Shown here: piece after piece, positions 1 through 11,450 of the stretch
Position numbering within the stretch: the first letter of the stretch is position 1
Layout: every line of letters begins with the position of its first letter
DNA from: Tetracentron sinense
Taxonomy: Eukaryota; Streptophyta; Magnoliopsida; Trochodendrales; Trochodendraceae
Direction: 5' to 3'
DNA: 64,000 bases
NCBI GenBank assembly: GCA_015143295.1
Contig: CM026566.1
Location: 4,141,072 to 4,205,071, forward strand
Made by a program: the position numbers and the translations under genes
The notes under the pieces: generated by a model
Told to the model about the DNA's origin: nothing
The model's input: the letters and a program-made list of their open reading frames with translations, nothing else
Databases searched by the model: none

Positions 1-130
1 CCATTATCCTGGTAGTGGTCCATAGAAGGTTCTGGGTCGTAGTATTCTTCCTCTACCCAAGGCTCCGAACCACACAAGTCGAAAGGAACTCGAGCACCTG
101 CCAATGATAACAAATATCGGCTAAGCGTGG
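1..130 (-). pseudogene. LTR micro-ORF remnant, PWVEEEY family (A 3' LTR)
   Basis: Read on minus, the frame encodes PFDLC followed by PWVEEEYYDPEP. It is cut by the window edge before its stop. The in-frame ATG present in the 5' LTR copy inside the GCTGAG/CTCAGC stem-loop is ACG here, at about 128-130. The Trp codon that is a stop in the 5' LTR copy (7063-7065) is intact TGG here. Function unknown; see the other LTR copies for the case that this is protein-coding. Confidence 0.45.
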
Positions 131-1505
131 AATACTCAGCTTATACATACCACTAACAACAAACAATAATATCATGGAAGCATGCAAAACATGGAGACTG
201 AAATCCTTGAAACCTATCGAAGTGTAGAAACCGTGAAATAGCACATAGGATGAAATACAAAAACCAAAACCGTGTAAGTCTTGCGATAATCATAGCTTGT
301 GAGTTCTTTGAGTCGTGTTAAGTTCATAGAGTTTCTTAGAGTCATTTTTGATCCATAGAGCCTTAGAGCAATACCGTAGAGCAATACCATAGAGATAAAC
401 CATAGAGATCTTAGAACATTTGCATTTATGATCCTTAGAGCTTGTACATCGATCTTAGACCTTATCATAGAGTTCCTTGTGAGTTTAATATAATCCCTGG
501 AGCTTGAGAACCGATCGTAGACAATATCATGGAGTTTCTTAAAATCATCATGTGAATCCCTTACAAAAGAAAACACTTTTTTTTATAACTTTGAGAAATC
601 CATGAAAACCCCGGTTCATGTGAGACATGTGAAACATATGAGAATAATGACATATTTAAACATAAAAGCCCCTAGAGGCATTATACCAAACACATAGAGT
701 GCCCAATAATGGTAGTTTACATCCAAGTATAAAATCAACATCACATACCACACCAACCTACTATCCTTAGCATAGAAAGATGAGAACATCATGTAGTGAA
801 CTAGTATTATCACAAGTTTGGTAGTAGAATGTATCTACCTTGGTGAAATCGAGGGATTCGATTCCAAATGCTTCGAACAAGTGAGAACTTCGAGTTCCTT
901 GTTGAAAAACACCAAAGAATGGAAGATTTGATCTTCTTCTTCAAGCTTTGAGCAAACCCTAGCTTTTCTCCTTCTTCTCCCTCTCAAACTCTTCTAAAAA
1001 ATATGCCACAAGGGTTTCTAAAACCCTAAGGCACGAGTTGGGCCTTTTATAGGCAAAGGGGTGATGGTTAAAGACTTAAAACCTTAATGAAGAAAATCTG
1101 CATATAACTGATCGATCGGTGGTCAGGACCGAGCGATCGGTGTTTTCGACCGAGTGATCGGTTGAAAAACACCTCTCTAGAATTTTTCCCCATACAAAAT
1201 CTTTGACCAGTCGATAGTTACCGAGCAATCAGTAGAGGACCGGGCGATCGGTCTTATCATCGAGCGATCGGTACTCCCCTGTTTTGCTGCAAAACCCTTT
1301 TTCCATTACTTGGACTTTCTCCAATCCAATTCTAACACCTTATACACTCAAAACACACTCCTTTAGGTTATATATGCCCATCAACACATGCACACCTTAT
1401 ATCCAAACTTTTCCATTATCATAATCTCTTAGTGTACAAGACTCTACTTCAACACTATTCACACACTGTTCACTACTTAGTGAAATTAAGATTTGGGGTT
1501 CTATA
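1..1505 (-). repeat. Element A 3' LTR (partial)
   Basis: Collinear with 7007-8800 of the 5' LTR except that it lacks a 291-bp tandem duplication found there. The LTR start (read on minus) lies at about 1505 and is followed outward by a C-rich plus strand, which is the polypurine tract. A TATA box (TATAAAAGG on minus) lies at 1043-1051. A GATCGATCGGT-type palindrome array lies at 1108-1272. Positions 1 to about 130 hold the PWVEEEY micro-ORF described elsewhere. Confidence 0.93.
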
Positions 1506-1520
1506 TCCTCCCCCCCTACA
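1506..1520 (-). other. Polypurine tract of element A
   Basis: The plus strand reads TCCTCCCCCCCTAC next to the LTR edge, so the minus strand is a GGGGGGGAGGA purine tract directly upstream of the 3' LTR. It would prime plus-strand DNA synthesis. The TTCGGGGACGAAATT box just inside the element is shared with B (near 18496), H and others. Confidence 0.85.
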
Positions 1521-1587
1521 AGAATTTCGTCCCCGAAATTGGAACGACACCAAAAGAACAAGGAGAAACAAATTACATAGCATAACA

Positions 1588-4500
1588 TCAAGAAAACAAA
1601 TGGGGGTACTTTTCCTTCACTTCAGCTTCACACTCCCACGTAGCCTCTTCTGCAGAATGGTGCTGCCATTTCACTAGGACTAACGGGATAGTCTTGGTGC
1701 ACAAGACTTGATCTCGACGATCCAAGATCTGAACCGGTTGTTCAACCAAAGTGAGATCCTCTCAAATCTCAAATCTCCATGTGATCAAGAGCAATGACGT
1801 GGGAAGGATCCGGAATGTACTTCTTGAGCATAGAGATGTAAAATACATTATGTACCACTGTCATGTGCGGTGGTAGGTCTACCCTGTAAGCAACCTCACC
1901 AACCCTAGTGATGATCTTGAATGGCCCCACGTACCTAGGGCTGAGCTTCCCTTTCTTCCCGAACCTCATGATTCCCCGGCTCAGCAAAATCTTTACAAAG
2001 ACCTGATCCCCAACTTGGAATTCCAAATCTCTGCGGCGGGTGTCCGCATAGCTCTTCAGCCTATCCTGAGCAGTTTTCAACCGCTCCCTGATGACCTTGA
2101 CCCTTTCTGCGGTCTGCTCGATCAATATAGGACCTAGTATCTTCATCTCACCAACTTCATCCCATTTTAGAGAAGATCTACAACTTCGACCATACAGAGC
2201 TTCAAAAGGTGTCATTTGGATGCTCAGCTGGTAACTGTTGTTGTAAGCGAACTCAACCAACGGCAAGTGTTCCTCCCAATTGCCCTGAAAGTCCAAAATA
2301 CATGCTCGGAGCATATCCTGTACAACCTGGTTTACCTATTCAGTCTGCCCATCGGTTTAAGGATGAAAGGCGGTGCTGAAATCTAACCGAGAACCCATCA
2401 CGCTCTAAAAAGTTTTCCAAAACCTGGAAGTAAACCTAGGGTCTCGATCAGACACGATGGAAGCCGGAACACCGTGCAGACGGACCACCTCCTTGACATA
2501 CATGGCTACTAACTGATTCGAACTGAAAGTAGTCCTGTAAGGAAGAAAGTGTGCAGACTTCGTCAATCTGTCCACTATCACCCAGATAGCATCGGATCCC
2601 CTTGCTGGTTGCGGCCAGCCAATGATGAAATCCATCGATATATTCTCCCATTTCCATTTCGGAATCGAAAGAGACTGTAAAAGACCTGCTGGCCTCTGAT
2701 GTTCGGCCTTCACCTGCTGGCACACCAAATATCTAGAAACATAGTCTGCGACTTCTCTCTTTATGTTTTGCCATCAACAATAACTCTTGAGATTCGGGTA
2801 CATCTTAGTACCTCAGGATGTACCATGTACTTGGATCGATGAGCCTCGTCCAAGATCTCACCCCTAAACACCGCGTCGATGAGAACACACAACCTGCCTT
2901 TAAACGTGATGATACCATCACCATTCAAAGGAAACTCCTGACTGCCACTTCTAACTGACTTATTTCGGTAAGCAAGCAACTTAGCATCCGAACTCTGCAA
3001 CTCCTTGATCCGGTCTAAGACATGCGACCTAACTGAGATGTTTGACATCACCGGCCCAGAGGTAGCATGCCTGAGGGTAGTGTCTAGGTTACACATATCT
3101 TTCAATAACTTCCACTCTTGTACCCTCATGTGAGCCATAACCCTGTAAGGCTTCCTGCTAAGAGCATCGGCTACTACGTTCGCCTTACCCGGATGGTACT
3201 AAATAGAATAATCATAGTCCTTCATGAACTCCATCCATCGACGCTGCCTCATATTTAACTCCTTCTGTAAGAAGAGATATTTCAAGCTCTTGTGATCCGT
3301 GAACACAACGAACTCTTCCCTATAGAGGTAGTGACGCTAAATCTTCAGCGCAAATACGACTGCGGCAAACTCTAGATCGTGTGTGGGGTAGTTCTGCTCA
3401 TGCTCCTTCAACTGACGAAAAGCATAGGCAACCACTTGCTTATGCTGCATAAGAACACACCCAAGCCCGACAAGTGATGCATCACTATAGACTTCAAAGC
3501 TACTGCTTCCAAACTGAACCGTGAGAACAGGGACAGTGGTAAGCTTCTTCTTCAATTCCAAGAAGCTTGCCTTGCACTTGTCACTCCAAGTGAACTTAGC
3601 GTTCTTCCGCGTGAGATAGGTAAGCGGAGCCGCTACGCTGGAGAACGCTTCTACGATCCTCCTATAGTATCCTGCCAGGCTGAGAAAACTGTGAATCTCG
3701 ATGACACTCTTCAGCCTTTCCCAGTTCATTACTACCTCAATCTTCGTAGGGTCGACTGAGATACCCTCGGCAAACACCACATGACAAAGAAACGACACCT
3801 TGTCCAGCTAGAACTCGCATTTACTCAACTTAGTATACAGGCTATGCTCTTGAAGAGTCTGCAATGCCAGGAGGAGATCTCTCGTGTGATCATCCTATAT
3901 CTATGAATACACGAGGATATCATCGATGAATACGATCACACACTGATCGAGAGACGATCTGAACACCCGGTTCATCAGATCCATAAATGCAGCTAGCGCG
4001 TTAGTCAGACCAAAAGACATAACCAGAAACTCGTAGTGACCGTATCGGGTTCTGAATGTTGTCTTCGGAATGTCCTTTGCCCTGATCTTCAACTGATGAT
4101 ACCCCGATCGAAGATCAATTTTTGAGAAAAACTTTGCACCCTTCAACTGGTCAAACAAGTCGTATATCCGAGGCAACGGATAACAATTCTTGATAGTGAC
4201 CTTGTTTAGCTGTCTGTAGTCAACATCCGCATCGACCCATCTTTCTTCTTCATGAAGAGCACCGGAGCTCCCCACGGTGAGACACTTGGCCGGATGAAGC
4301 CAAGACCTTGCAATTCTTCCAACTACTCTTTTAACTCCTTAAGCTCGATGGGGGCCATCCTATACGGAGCCCTAGAAATCGGAGCCATGCCTGGAGCAAG
4401 CTCAATTGCAATCTTGATTGCCCGATCAAGAGGCAATCCCAGTAAAGTCTCCGGAAAAACATCCATATACTCACACATAATCGGAATGGACACGGAGTCT

Positions 4501-4919
4501 TGTACTTCTACACTCGCGAAACTGAGAGCTGCAAAACAAGCAATGTCTCTCCTCTGAAGTCCCCTGAAATGACACGGCTTTGCCCCAGTAGGCTTAAAGT
4601 TCACCACCTTCTCGAAACACGCCACGTGTCCATGGTGAGCTGAGAGCCAATCTATGCCTAGGATAACATCAAAATCCTAATTTGAAATCCTAGAACGATC
4701 AGGTCTACTGGCAACTCATGCTGCATGACTTGCACAACGCTGTCCAAATACACTTTATCTGCCTCAACAGACTTGCCAATTGAGTTGAAATGGACAACTC
4801 CCGAGGTAGCTTACTTGGCTCAGATGTAAAGCCCTCAGCAAAACTGGGCGAGACGAATGAATGAGTGGATCCCGTATCGATCAACACCCGTGCCAAGCAC
4901 TCATTCACTAGCAACGAAC
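1588..4919 (-). pseudogene. pol: Element A pol: protease, RT, RNase H, integrase, chromodomain-like tail (broken)
   Basis: Reads on minus from the codon after the gag-pol intron to a TGA at 1588-1590. Fragments in order: protease with [10 protein letters not shown] near 4860; an RT N-terminal region at 4323-4625; RT fingers and palm with FIDDIL near 3915-4275; RT thumb and RNase H ([10 protein letters not shown]) at 3337-3798; integrase N-terminal region at 2761-3138; integrase core with SDRDPRF at 2405-2728; integrase C-terminal part at 1769-2314; and a chromodomain-like end (EEATWE) near 1600-1670. The pieces lie in different frames with stops between them. B carries the same order in one open frame, so this is a decayed copy. 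Confidence 0.9.
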
Positions 4920-5064
4920 CTGGGAATTATAACTACCCAAGTTATAAAATAAACTATATACCTAGTACATGTTGATACATGCATAGCAATACACCACATA
5001 GCATACATACACACAATACATCATGGCAACACTAGAACCTTAATAATTTTGAAGTCGCGCCTAC
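4920..5064 (-). other. Gag-pol intron of element A (145 bp)
   Basis: On minus, the last gag codons (DDVVQ plus one base) are followed by GTAGGC at the donor (GT at 5063-5064). The acceptor AG is at 4920-4921, before the pol exon starting at 4919. Joining at these sites gives VVQG continuing into LLVNE with phase 1, exactly as in B and H. Splice sites are preserved although the coding regions are decayed. Splicing is inferred from sequence, not shown. Confidence 0.75.
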
Positions 5065-6286
5065 CTTGCACAACATCATCAGATGCCAGTGCATCTCGGT
5101 CGGTCATGGTAAATACCCTGCCCTGATTTGCCTGACGAGGCTGCTGGGTGGGCAGCAGGATCTGGAGGCCTGAGATGAAGACCCCTGAAGCGAAGTTTGC
5201 CTGCTTGGAGGTCGGACTCCCTGTGGCCCAGTCTGTGACTGCTTGCGTGGGCAATCCCGTATCACATGACCAACCTTACCACAGTGGAAACATCCACCTG
5301 ATAATTTTCAGCAATCCCCAGTGTTGTGCTAACGATCACACACGGTGCACTCCTTGAATGCCTGCGATGCGGAGGACGCCAGGGGTGCAACCCTCGTAGC
5401 TTGTGACATCGTAAGGCGTGGTACCTGAGACACAAAAGGAGACCTCTGAGCCAACATCGACTGAGGAAACTGACATGGAGCGGTCCTGGTCCTCTTCTCG
5501 GACTGTGATGAACCACTAGACTGACCCCAGGATATGCTTCTTCTGAGGCCACTATCCCTTCTCCTGATAAACTCCTTTGCATTCTTCTCGGCGATCTTCG
5601 CCTTTCCCACTATCTCTAGGATTTTACTTGGAGGATGGACACCCTATCACAGATGAACGCCTTCAACCCCATCTCAAATTTTCTGACCCACAGATCTTCA
5701 GTCGCAATCAGATGTGGAGCAAATCTTGACAACTCGATGAACTTAGCCTCATACTCGGCTACGTTCATCGCCCCCTACTCTAAGAGTATGAATTCCCTTG
5801 CCTTCTGTTCCCGAATAAATCTGGAAAAATACTGCTCGTGGAAGGTGTCCAGGAACTCCACCCATGTCCAGGGTTCCCCTGCCTTCGCAACATCCCTCTG
5901 CCTTTGGGTAGCTCTCTACCAGTGCTTGGCTTCACCTTCCATCATGAAGGAAGCCCAGTCAACCTGCTGCTCCTCAGTACAACGGAGAGGCCGAAAGGTC
6001 TTTTCCAACTCTGCATAATCCATGCCTCTGCCACCATTGGGTCCAGAGTCCCATAGAATGTAGGAGGCCGTAGTCTCCAGAAAGCTTCAAGTCCCGCAGT
6101 GTGATGTACCGGTGGAGGCACAGGAGTAGTCGGTGGGGTAGTCACAACAGGTCTGGCTGCCAATAGAGCCAAAGTCCCTGCTATAGAATCTATAGCATTT
6201 GTGAAGTAAAGCGGCTCCTTTTCTGTCGGAACCTCACCCTGGGATCTCCGAGTATGGTAACCACGACCCCGATTACCGCATCTCAT
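5065..6286 (-). pseudogene. gag: Element A gag (frameshifted)
   Basis: Starts at the ATG at 6286 (MRCGNRGRG), equivalent to MRRNTRGRG in B and H. The first part reads in frame to about 6010, including LRPPTFYGTLDP, then shifts frame. Later gag motifs follow in other frames at 5635-5941 and 5329-5610. The capsid-like region and the knuckle region are recognisable by alignment with B. It would have encoded the structural protein that packages element RNA. Confidence 0.85.
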
Positions 6287-6660
6287 GATGTAAAATCCTG
6301 AGATCAATGGCAAAACATGAGTCTAAGGAAACCAATCTTTACACAATGCATAGCAATTCAATGAACATGAAATGCCAATAACCGCATATAGTATACATTG
6401 AAGTATACACATAATCATACCATTATAACTTAGAGTTTTCTAGCGTAGCTAAGACTCCTTAGTTGCGTATCTACCCTTTCTTTTTCGGATAAGACTAAGG
6501 ACATAGTCTAAACTGGTACCTAAACTAGGATCCTAGAGTGACCTAAGGATTCGCTTGATACCGGTTATATTGTGGTAGCAAGCCTAATGCAAAAAAGTCC
6601 ATCTGAGTTCTAAGTTTAACTTAGAGAATTCATTTCCACTTAGCCCAAGGGAAACTAATC
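6287..6660 (-). other. Element A untranslated leader
   Basis: Lies between the primer-binding site and the gag ATG. Similar in position and length to the B leader (13431-13735). I see no open frame or further structure that I can support. Confidence 0.7.
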
Positions 6661-6678
6661 CCTAGAGCTCTGATACCA
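6661..6678 (-). other. Primer-binding site of element A (initiator Met tRNA)
   Basis: The minus strand reads TGGTATCAGAGCTCTAGG four bases inside the LTR end. TGGTATCAGAGC is the standard plant initiator-Met tRNA primer site of Ty3/gypsy elements, and B has the identical 18 bases at 13413-13430. Confidence 0.93.
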
Positions 6679-6969
6679 AGTCTGTCGCGACCCAAAATAC
6701 CCCGTAGGAGTTAGGGATACTTTAGCTCGTGAACGCCATATCATACCCTCCTGTATGACACATAAGGCACACATATCAACCTGTTAGAGTACACAAGTTA
6801 CGCATAGCGAAAACGATTTATAATGCATAGCGGAAGCAACTTACAATAATTACTCCTATCGATTAGTTCAAGTCTGAATCAACAAAATATATATATATAT
6901 CTATCCAAAAGATGGAGTGGACAGGTCCTACTCTCAACATAAACAAAATATCATCTCTTTCTAATGTAG

Positions 6970-7134
6970 TCAACAGAAATCAAAGTCGGGCCGCCTATCA
7001 TGCGATCCATTATCCTGGTAGTGGTCCATAGAAGGTTTCGGGTCGTAGTATTCTTCCTCTACCTAAGGCTCAGAACCACACAAGTCGAAAGGAACCCGAG
7101 CACCTGCCGATGATAACACATATCGGCTGAGCAT
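6970..7134 (-). pseudogene. LTR micro-ORF, PWVEEEY family, with stop (A 5' LTR)
   Basis: On minus an ATG at 7132-7134, lying in the loop and 3' arm of the stem-loop, is in frame with a peptide containing SAGARVPFDLC. The conserved Trp is a TAG stop here (7063-7065). Beyond it the frame continues through EEEYYDPKP to a TGA at 6970-6972, ending DFC. In B the same frame ends LDYC. Presumably inactive in this copy. Confidence 0.45.
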
Positions 7135-7146
7135 GGAAAACTCAGC
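7126..7146. other. Conserved LTR stem-loop (A 5' LTR)
   Basis: GCTGAG and CTCAGC arms separated by 9 bases. The same arms and nearly the same loop occur in B, F, H, I and L, always just before the micro-ORF. Confidence 0.7.
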
Positions 7147-7327
7147 ATATACATACTACTAACAACAAACAATAATATCATGGAAGCATGCAAAACATGG
7201 AGACTGAAATCCTTAAAACCTATCGAAGTGTAGAAATTGTGAAATAGCACATAAGATGAAATACAAAAACCAAAACCGTGTAAGTCTTGCGATAATCATA
7301 GCTTGTGAGTTCTTTGAGTCGTGTTAA

Positions 7328-7909
7328 GTTCATAGAGTTTCTTAGAGTCATTTTTGATTCATAGAGCCTTAAAGCAATACCGTAGAGCAATACCATAGTG
7401 ATAAACCATAGAGATCTTAGAACATTTGCATTTATGATCCTTAGAGCTTGTACATCGATCTTAGATCTTATCATAGAGTTCCTTGTGAGTTTAATATGAT
7501 CCTTGGAGCTTGAGAACCGATCTTAGACAATATCATGGAGTTTCTTACAATCATCATGTGAATCCCTTACAAAAGAAAACCCTTTTTTTAAAACTTTGAG
7601 AAATCCATGAAAACCCCAGTTCATCGAGTTTCATAGAGTCATTTTTGATCAATAGAGCCTTAGAGCAATACCGTAGAGCAATACCATAGAGATAAACCAT
7701 AGAGATCTTAGAACATTTTCATTTATGATCCTTAGAGCTTTTACATCAATCTTAGACCTTATCATAGAGTTCGTTGCGAGTTTAATATGATCCTTGGAGC
7801 TTGAGAACCGATCTTAGACAATATCATGGAGTTTCTTAAAATCATCATGTGAATCCCTTACAAAAGAAAACCTTTTTTTTAAAACCTTGAGAAATCCATG
7901 AAAACCCCA
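7328..7909 (-). repeat. 291-bp tandem duplication inside A 5' LTR
   Basis: Two adjacent copies, 7328-7618 and 7619-7909, both running from the CATAGAG-rich segment to CATGAAAACCCCAG. The 3' LTR has only one copy (about 322-614). Each copy is itself rich in TAGAGC/CATAGAG motifs. Confidence 0.85.
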
Positions 7910-8399
7910 GTTTATGCGAGACATGCGAAACATATGAGAATAATGACATATTTAAACATAAAAGCCCTTAAAGGCATTTTACCAAACACATAGAGTGCCC
8001 AATAATGGTAGTTTACATCAAAGTATAAAATCAACATCACATACCACACCAACCTACTATCCTTAGCATAGAAAGATGAGAACATCATGTAGTGAACTAG
8101 TATTATCACAAGATTGGTAGTAGAATGTATCTACCTTGGTGAAATCGAGGGATTCGATTCCAAATGCTTGGAACAAGTGAGAACTTCGAGTTCCTTGTTG
8201 AAAAACACCAAAGAAAGTAAGATTTGATCTTCTTCTTCATGCTTTGAGCAAACCCTAGCTTTTCTCCTTCTCCCTCTCAAACTCTTCTAAAAAATATGCC
8301 ACAAGGGTTTTTGAAACCCTAAGGCACGAGCTGGGCCTTTTATAGGCAAAGGGGTGATGGTTAAAGACTTAAAAACCCTTAATGAAGAAAATCTGCGTA

Positions 8400-8570
8400 T
8401 AACTGATCGATCGGTGGTCAGGACCGAGCAATTGGTGTTTTTGACCGAGCGATCGGTTGAAAAACACCTCTCTGAAATTTTTTCCCATACAAAATCTTTG
8501 ATCAGTCGACAGCTACCGAGCGATCGGTAGAGGGCCAGGCGATCGGTCTTATCACCGAGCGATCAGTGCT
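8400..8570. repeat. Palindrome array in A LTR U3
   Basis: Several 10-14 bp near-palindromes of the type ACCGAGCGATCGGT or GATCGATCGGT within 170 bp, just upstream of the TATA box. The 3' LTR has the same array at 1108-1272. Comparable arrays lie in B and F. Confidence 0.75.
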
Positions 8571-8800
8571 CCCCTGTTTTGCTGCAAAACCCTTTTTCCA
8601 TTACTTGGACCTTCTCTAATCCAATTCTAATGCCTTATACACTCAAAAAACACTCCTTTAGGCTATATATGCCCATCAACACATGCACACCATATATCCA
8701 AACATTTCCATTATCATAATCTCTTAGTGTACAAGACTCCACTTGAACACTATTCACACACTGTTCATTACTTATTGAAATTAAGATTCGGGGTTATACA

Positions 8801-9960
8801 AGAAGGCTCAAAGAAGCAAAACCGGAGCTTGAGGATGAAGCTCCAAGCTTTGAGGAAGAAGAGCCAAGCCTTGGTGGCATGATTCAAGCTCCACCTTGAT
8901 CTCAAATGAAAACCTCCTTTTGGGAACCTAGGTCTCTCTCTTTTTCTCTCAAACAATGACTCTCAAGGTGTTAGAACCCTTAACGGCTCAAAAATTAGGT
9001 ATTTATAGAGTTAGGTTTGTGAAAAACCTTTAAAAAAACTAATCTGCGCAAACTCGCACGAGCGGGACTTATTCTCGCTTGAGCGGGTTTGGGTCTCGCT
9101 CGAGTGGGCTGCCCTCTGGACCTCAATTATGCTGACATTTGTCAAGTTCGGTTGAGCGGACTTGAAGCTCGCTCGAGCGAGTTTTTTTGCAAAACCTTGC
9201 TTCAATGTTTTGATCATAACTTTTGACTCTCTTATCAGATTTAGGCAATTCAACTTGCGTTGGACTCAAAATTCAAAGTCGGACAATCTTGTCTCAAACA
9301 TACAAGTTCTAATTTTGATTTATTAATGGTCTAAATTGGCCTTAAAGTGGAGGGACTGTTAGACATCCCTCTTTTGACACTTAGGACCTTTTCCACCTTT
9401 TGTTCTTACCATTCTAAACACTTGGAGTATTTCCTATATCCTTCCTTTGTACACTAACACAACCCAATTGCTTAGAGTATTTTTAGTCTTTGCTTCATCA
9501 CCCACATACCTCGAATAATGCATACTCTTTGTTTAAACTCCCAAGGACTTAGAGTATTTCATACTCTTGATTTTAAAACACCGACATACACCACACATAT
9601 TTCTACCAAACTAAACCCAAGGTAAAAACCTTCTTTATCATTCATCATACGACTATAACAATACAAGAAGACTTTTGGCCTTCACAACCTATTCGCAAAA
9701 CTATTCACAGCATTGCAAACTTGGTTTCCGGGGTTCTAAAATCTAAACACACTTAGGTTATTTTATACCCTATGAATTTAGATACTTAGAGTATTCTTAT
9801 CCTCTTGTTTTGAGACTCAACATACACACGTAAAACTCTCACTTCACTTTCCTCAAACCAAAGACCCATGGAAGACTTTAGGCCTTTACATACCCTATGC
9901 AATTGCACTATTCACTGCCCTATTCACATGAACAGTGAACCCAAATTCCGGGGCTCTACA
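8801..9960 (-). repeat. LTR G, truncated by insertion of element A
   Basis: Read on minus it starts TGTAGAGCCCCGG at 9960, the usual start of LTRs in this window. It contains a U3 block related to the CAAGTTGAAT module, palindromes of the type CTCGCTCGAGCGAG (about 9050-9185), and a TATA box (TATAAATA on minus, 9000-9007). It is cut at 8800/8801 by element A, so its other end lies outside the window. No purine tract follows 9960, so that end is an outer edge. Confidence 0.75.
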
Positions 9961-10998
9961 AATGAAATTTTAGGTCAAATCGAATAGAGGATAAAAGAGG
10001 GGGAAGAAGTGCAAGTTTGAAGTTTAGTTATGTTTGTGGGAGGTTTTTAGGTGGTCATTTTTAGTTCATAAAGAGTGAAATGGGTTTGGTTATTAGTTTA
10101 TCAAGTAGTGGGGTTCTCTTAGGCAGATACACGTGCATATAAGAAAATGTGTCTCGACTGTAGGCTTTTTGTCCCTGGAATTCTGTATTTGGTATTGTTT
10201 CTAGGATTCTATAATAGGTATCTAGCTCTTTGACTCTGACCTAAAAACCTTGTTTTTGACTTAGGGTTTATCATACTATTTGTTGATTGTAGTGAAGGCT
10301 CTTCAAGTGAAGTTTCTTTTCAACCGATTTGCTTTTGTGTTACAGCTATTTTTTTGATATGTGAGGAAAATTCTATTATTAAAACCAAAAGTTATGGGAA
10401 GTGCTCCCACTATACAAAGAGTGCCTATGTACATCTTCCAGTACACTATGGTAGTAAATTTCATACCATCAGATTCTCCGATACAAGGAAAATTTCTATT
10501 AGAAGAACCAAAAGTTCTTGGTTACTCTAGTAGTGCTGGGGACGAGGACGGGATCGAGTCTCTTCATCTCCTACGACCTAGAAAGGAACGTGACACGACT
10601 GAATCTTCATTCCACTGAATAACTTATTCATTCCGCTACATAAAGGTAAATGCCTTTATCCCTATATGCTAGAATGACTACATTGGTATTAGAGCCACTA
10701 ATGGCCGTGATCCGTTGCCTATGTTAATAAAAAAAATGGTCTCTAGATGATCACCTATCCCAAAACCTTCTCTCTTTCTTTGACTGAAATTTCTTGAGAA
10801 GATGTCTTTTTTTTGGTTCATCTTGCAAACTTCAATGGTCCAATCGTAGACCTCCTACCCTCTCCCTTGGCCGGATCGTTAGGCTCCAATTGCCCCTTGC
10901 TTCCCTAGATCGTGGGCAGAGATCTTGGCCAAATCCTTTTTTTTAATTTTTTTATTGGGGCATTGTTGACATCAAAAAAGGAGGGTGGCGGCAGTTGG
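9961..10998. other. Old unannotated sequence flanking D1
   Basis: About 1 kb between LTR G and D1. An 85-codon plus-strand ORF (10361-10618) resembles nothing I recognise. At 10684-10696, TGGTATTAGAGCC follows ACTACAT and looks like a one-base-changed primer-binding site after an LTR end, so this may be the LTR and leader of a very old element. The last five bases (GTTGG, 10994-10998) are the left target duplication of D1. Confidence 0.5.
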
Positions 10999-11052
10999 TG
11001 TCACGACCCGACTTAAACTTAACATTTCACTAATGAAATTTAAGTGTAAATC
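10999..11052 (-). repeat. D1 3' LTR, piece 1
   Basis: TGTCACGACCCGACTTA at 10999 matches the 5' LTR edge at 42956. The piece ends with AAATC, the target site of element B, and resumes at 20886. Confidence 0.92.
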
Positions 11053-11262
11053 TGTAGCACCCCGGACTTTTTCATCCTTAATGAATAGCACCTTCGTAGC
11101 TAATTGGCAGTTTTTGTAGTCTAATTAATAAATAAGGGAGAAATCGGAAATTCTAAAACGTCAGAAATGTGCGTTTTCGAAAGATGAACCCAACGCAAGT
11201 TGAATCGTCGAAATCCGACGAGCGAGTCAAAAGATATGGTCAAAATAGTCCAGACATACAGA

Positions 11263-11450
11263 GAACCGATCGCTCGGTCCAGTCAGCGATCGATCGGTCC
11301 ATAACCGATCGATCGGTAGCTATCGTGCGGTCAGAAATTTTGTATGGGGAAATTTTCCAGAGAGTGAGTTTTTGACCGGTCGATCGGTCATAAACACCGA
11401 TCGCTCGGTAGGCAACCGATCGATCGGTCATAACCACCGATCGCTCGGTC
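11263..11450. repeat. Palindrome array in B 5' LTR U3
   Basis: Seven or more 14-bp units alternating ACCGATCGATCGGT and ACCGATCGCTCGGT. The first form is a perfect palindrome. The same array is at about 18739-18926 in the 3' LTR. Possible protein-binding or CG-methylation target; role unknown. Confidence 0.85.

Larger units (their letters stand above)
1..8800 (-). mobile_element. Element A: decayed Ty3/gypsy retrotransposon, 3' LTR cut by window edge
   Basis: Minus-strand LTR retrotransposon. Its 5' LTR is 6683-8800 and its 3' LTR is 1-1505, entering the window part way. In reading order it has LTR, Met-tRNA primer site, gag, a short intron, pol, a purine tract and LTR. Gag and pol carry many frameshifts and stops, so the copy is dead. 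It interrupts LTR G, which resumes at 8801; the left target duplication lies outside the window, so the insertion cannot be checked by its flanks. Protein similarity to B and H and the chromodomain-like tail suggest a Tekay/Del-type chromovirus (inference). Confidence 0.92.
6683..8800 (-). repeat. Element A 5' LTR
   Basis: 2118 bp, bounded on plus by TGTCGCGACCC (6683) and GGGTTATACA (8800), so read on minus it begins TGTATAACCCC and ends GGGTCGCGACA. Contents in minus reading order: palindrome array 8570-8400; TATA box TATAAAAGG at 8336-8344; leader; a 291-bp tandem duplication (7328-7909); conserved stem-loop (7126-7146); the micro-ORF. The duplication is absent from the 3' LTR. Confidence 0.93.

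Noticed and set aside
10361-10618. 85-codon ORF in the old flank
   Set aside because: Not kept as a gene call: no recognisable family, no paralogue in the window, single copy in decayed sequence.
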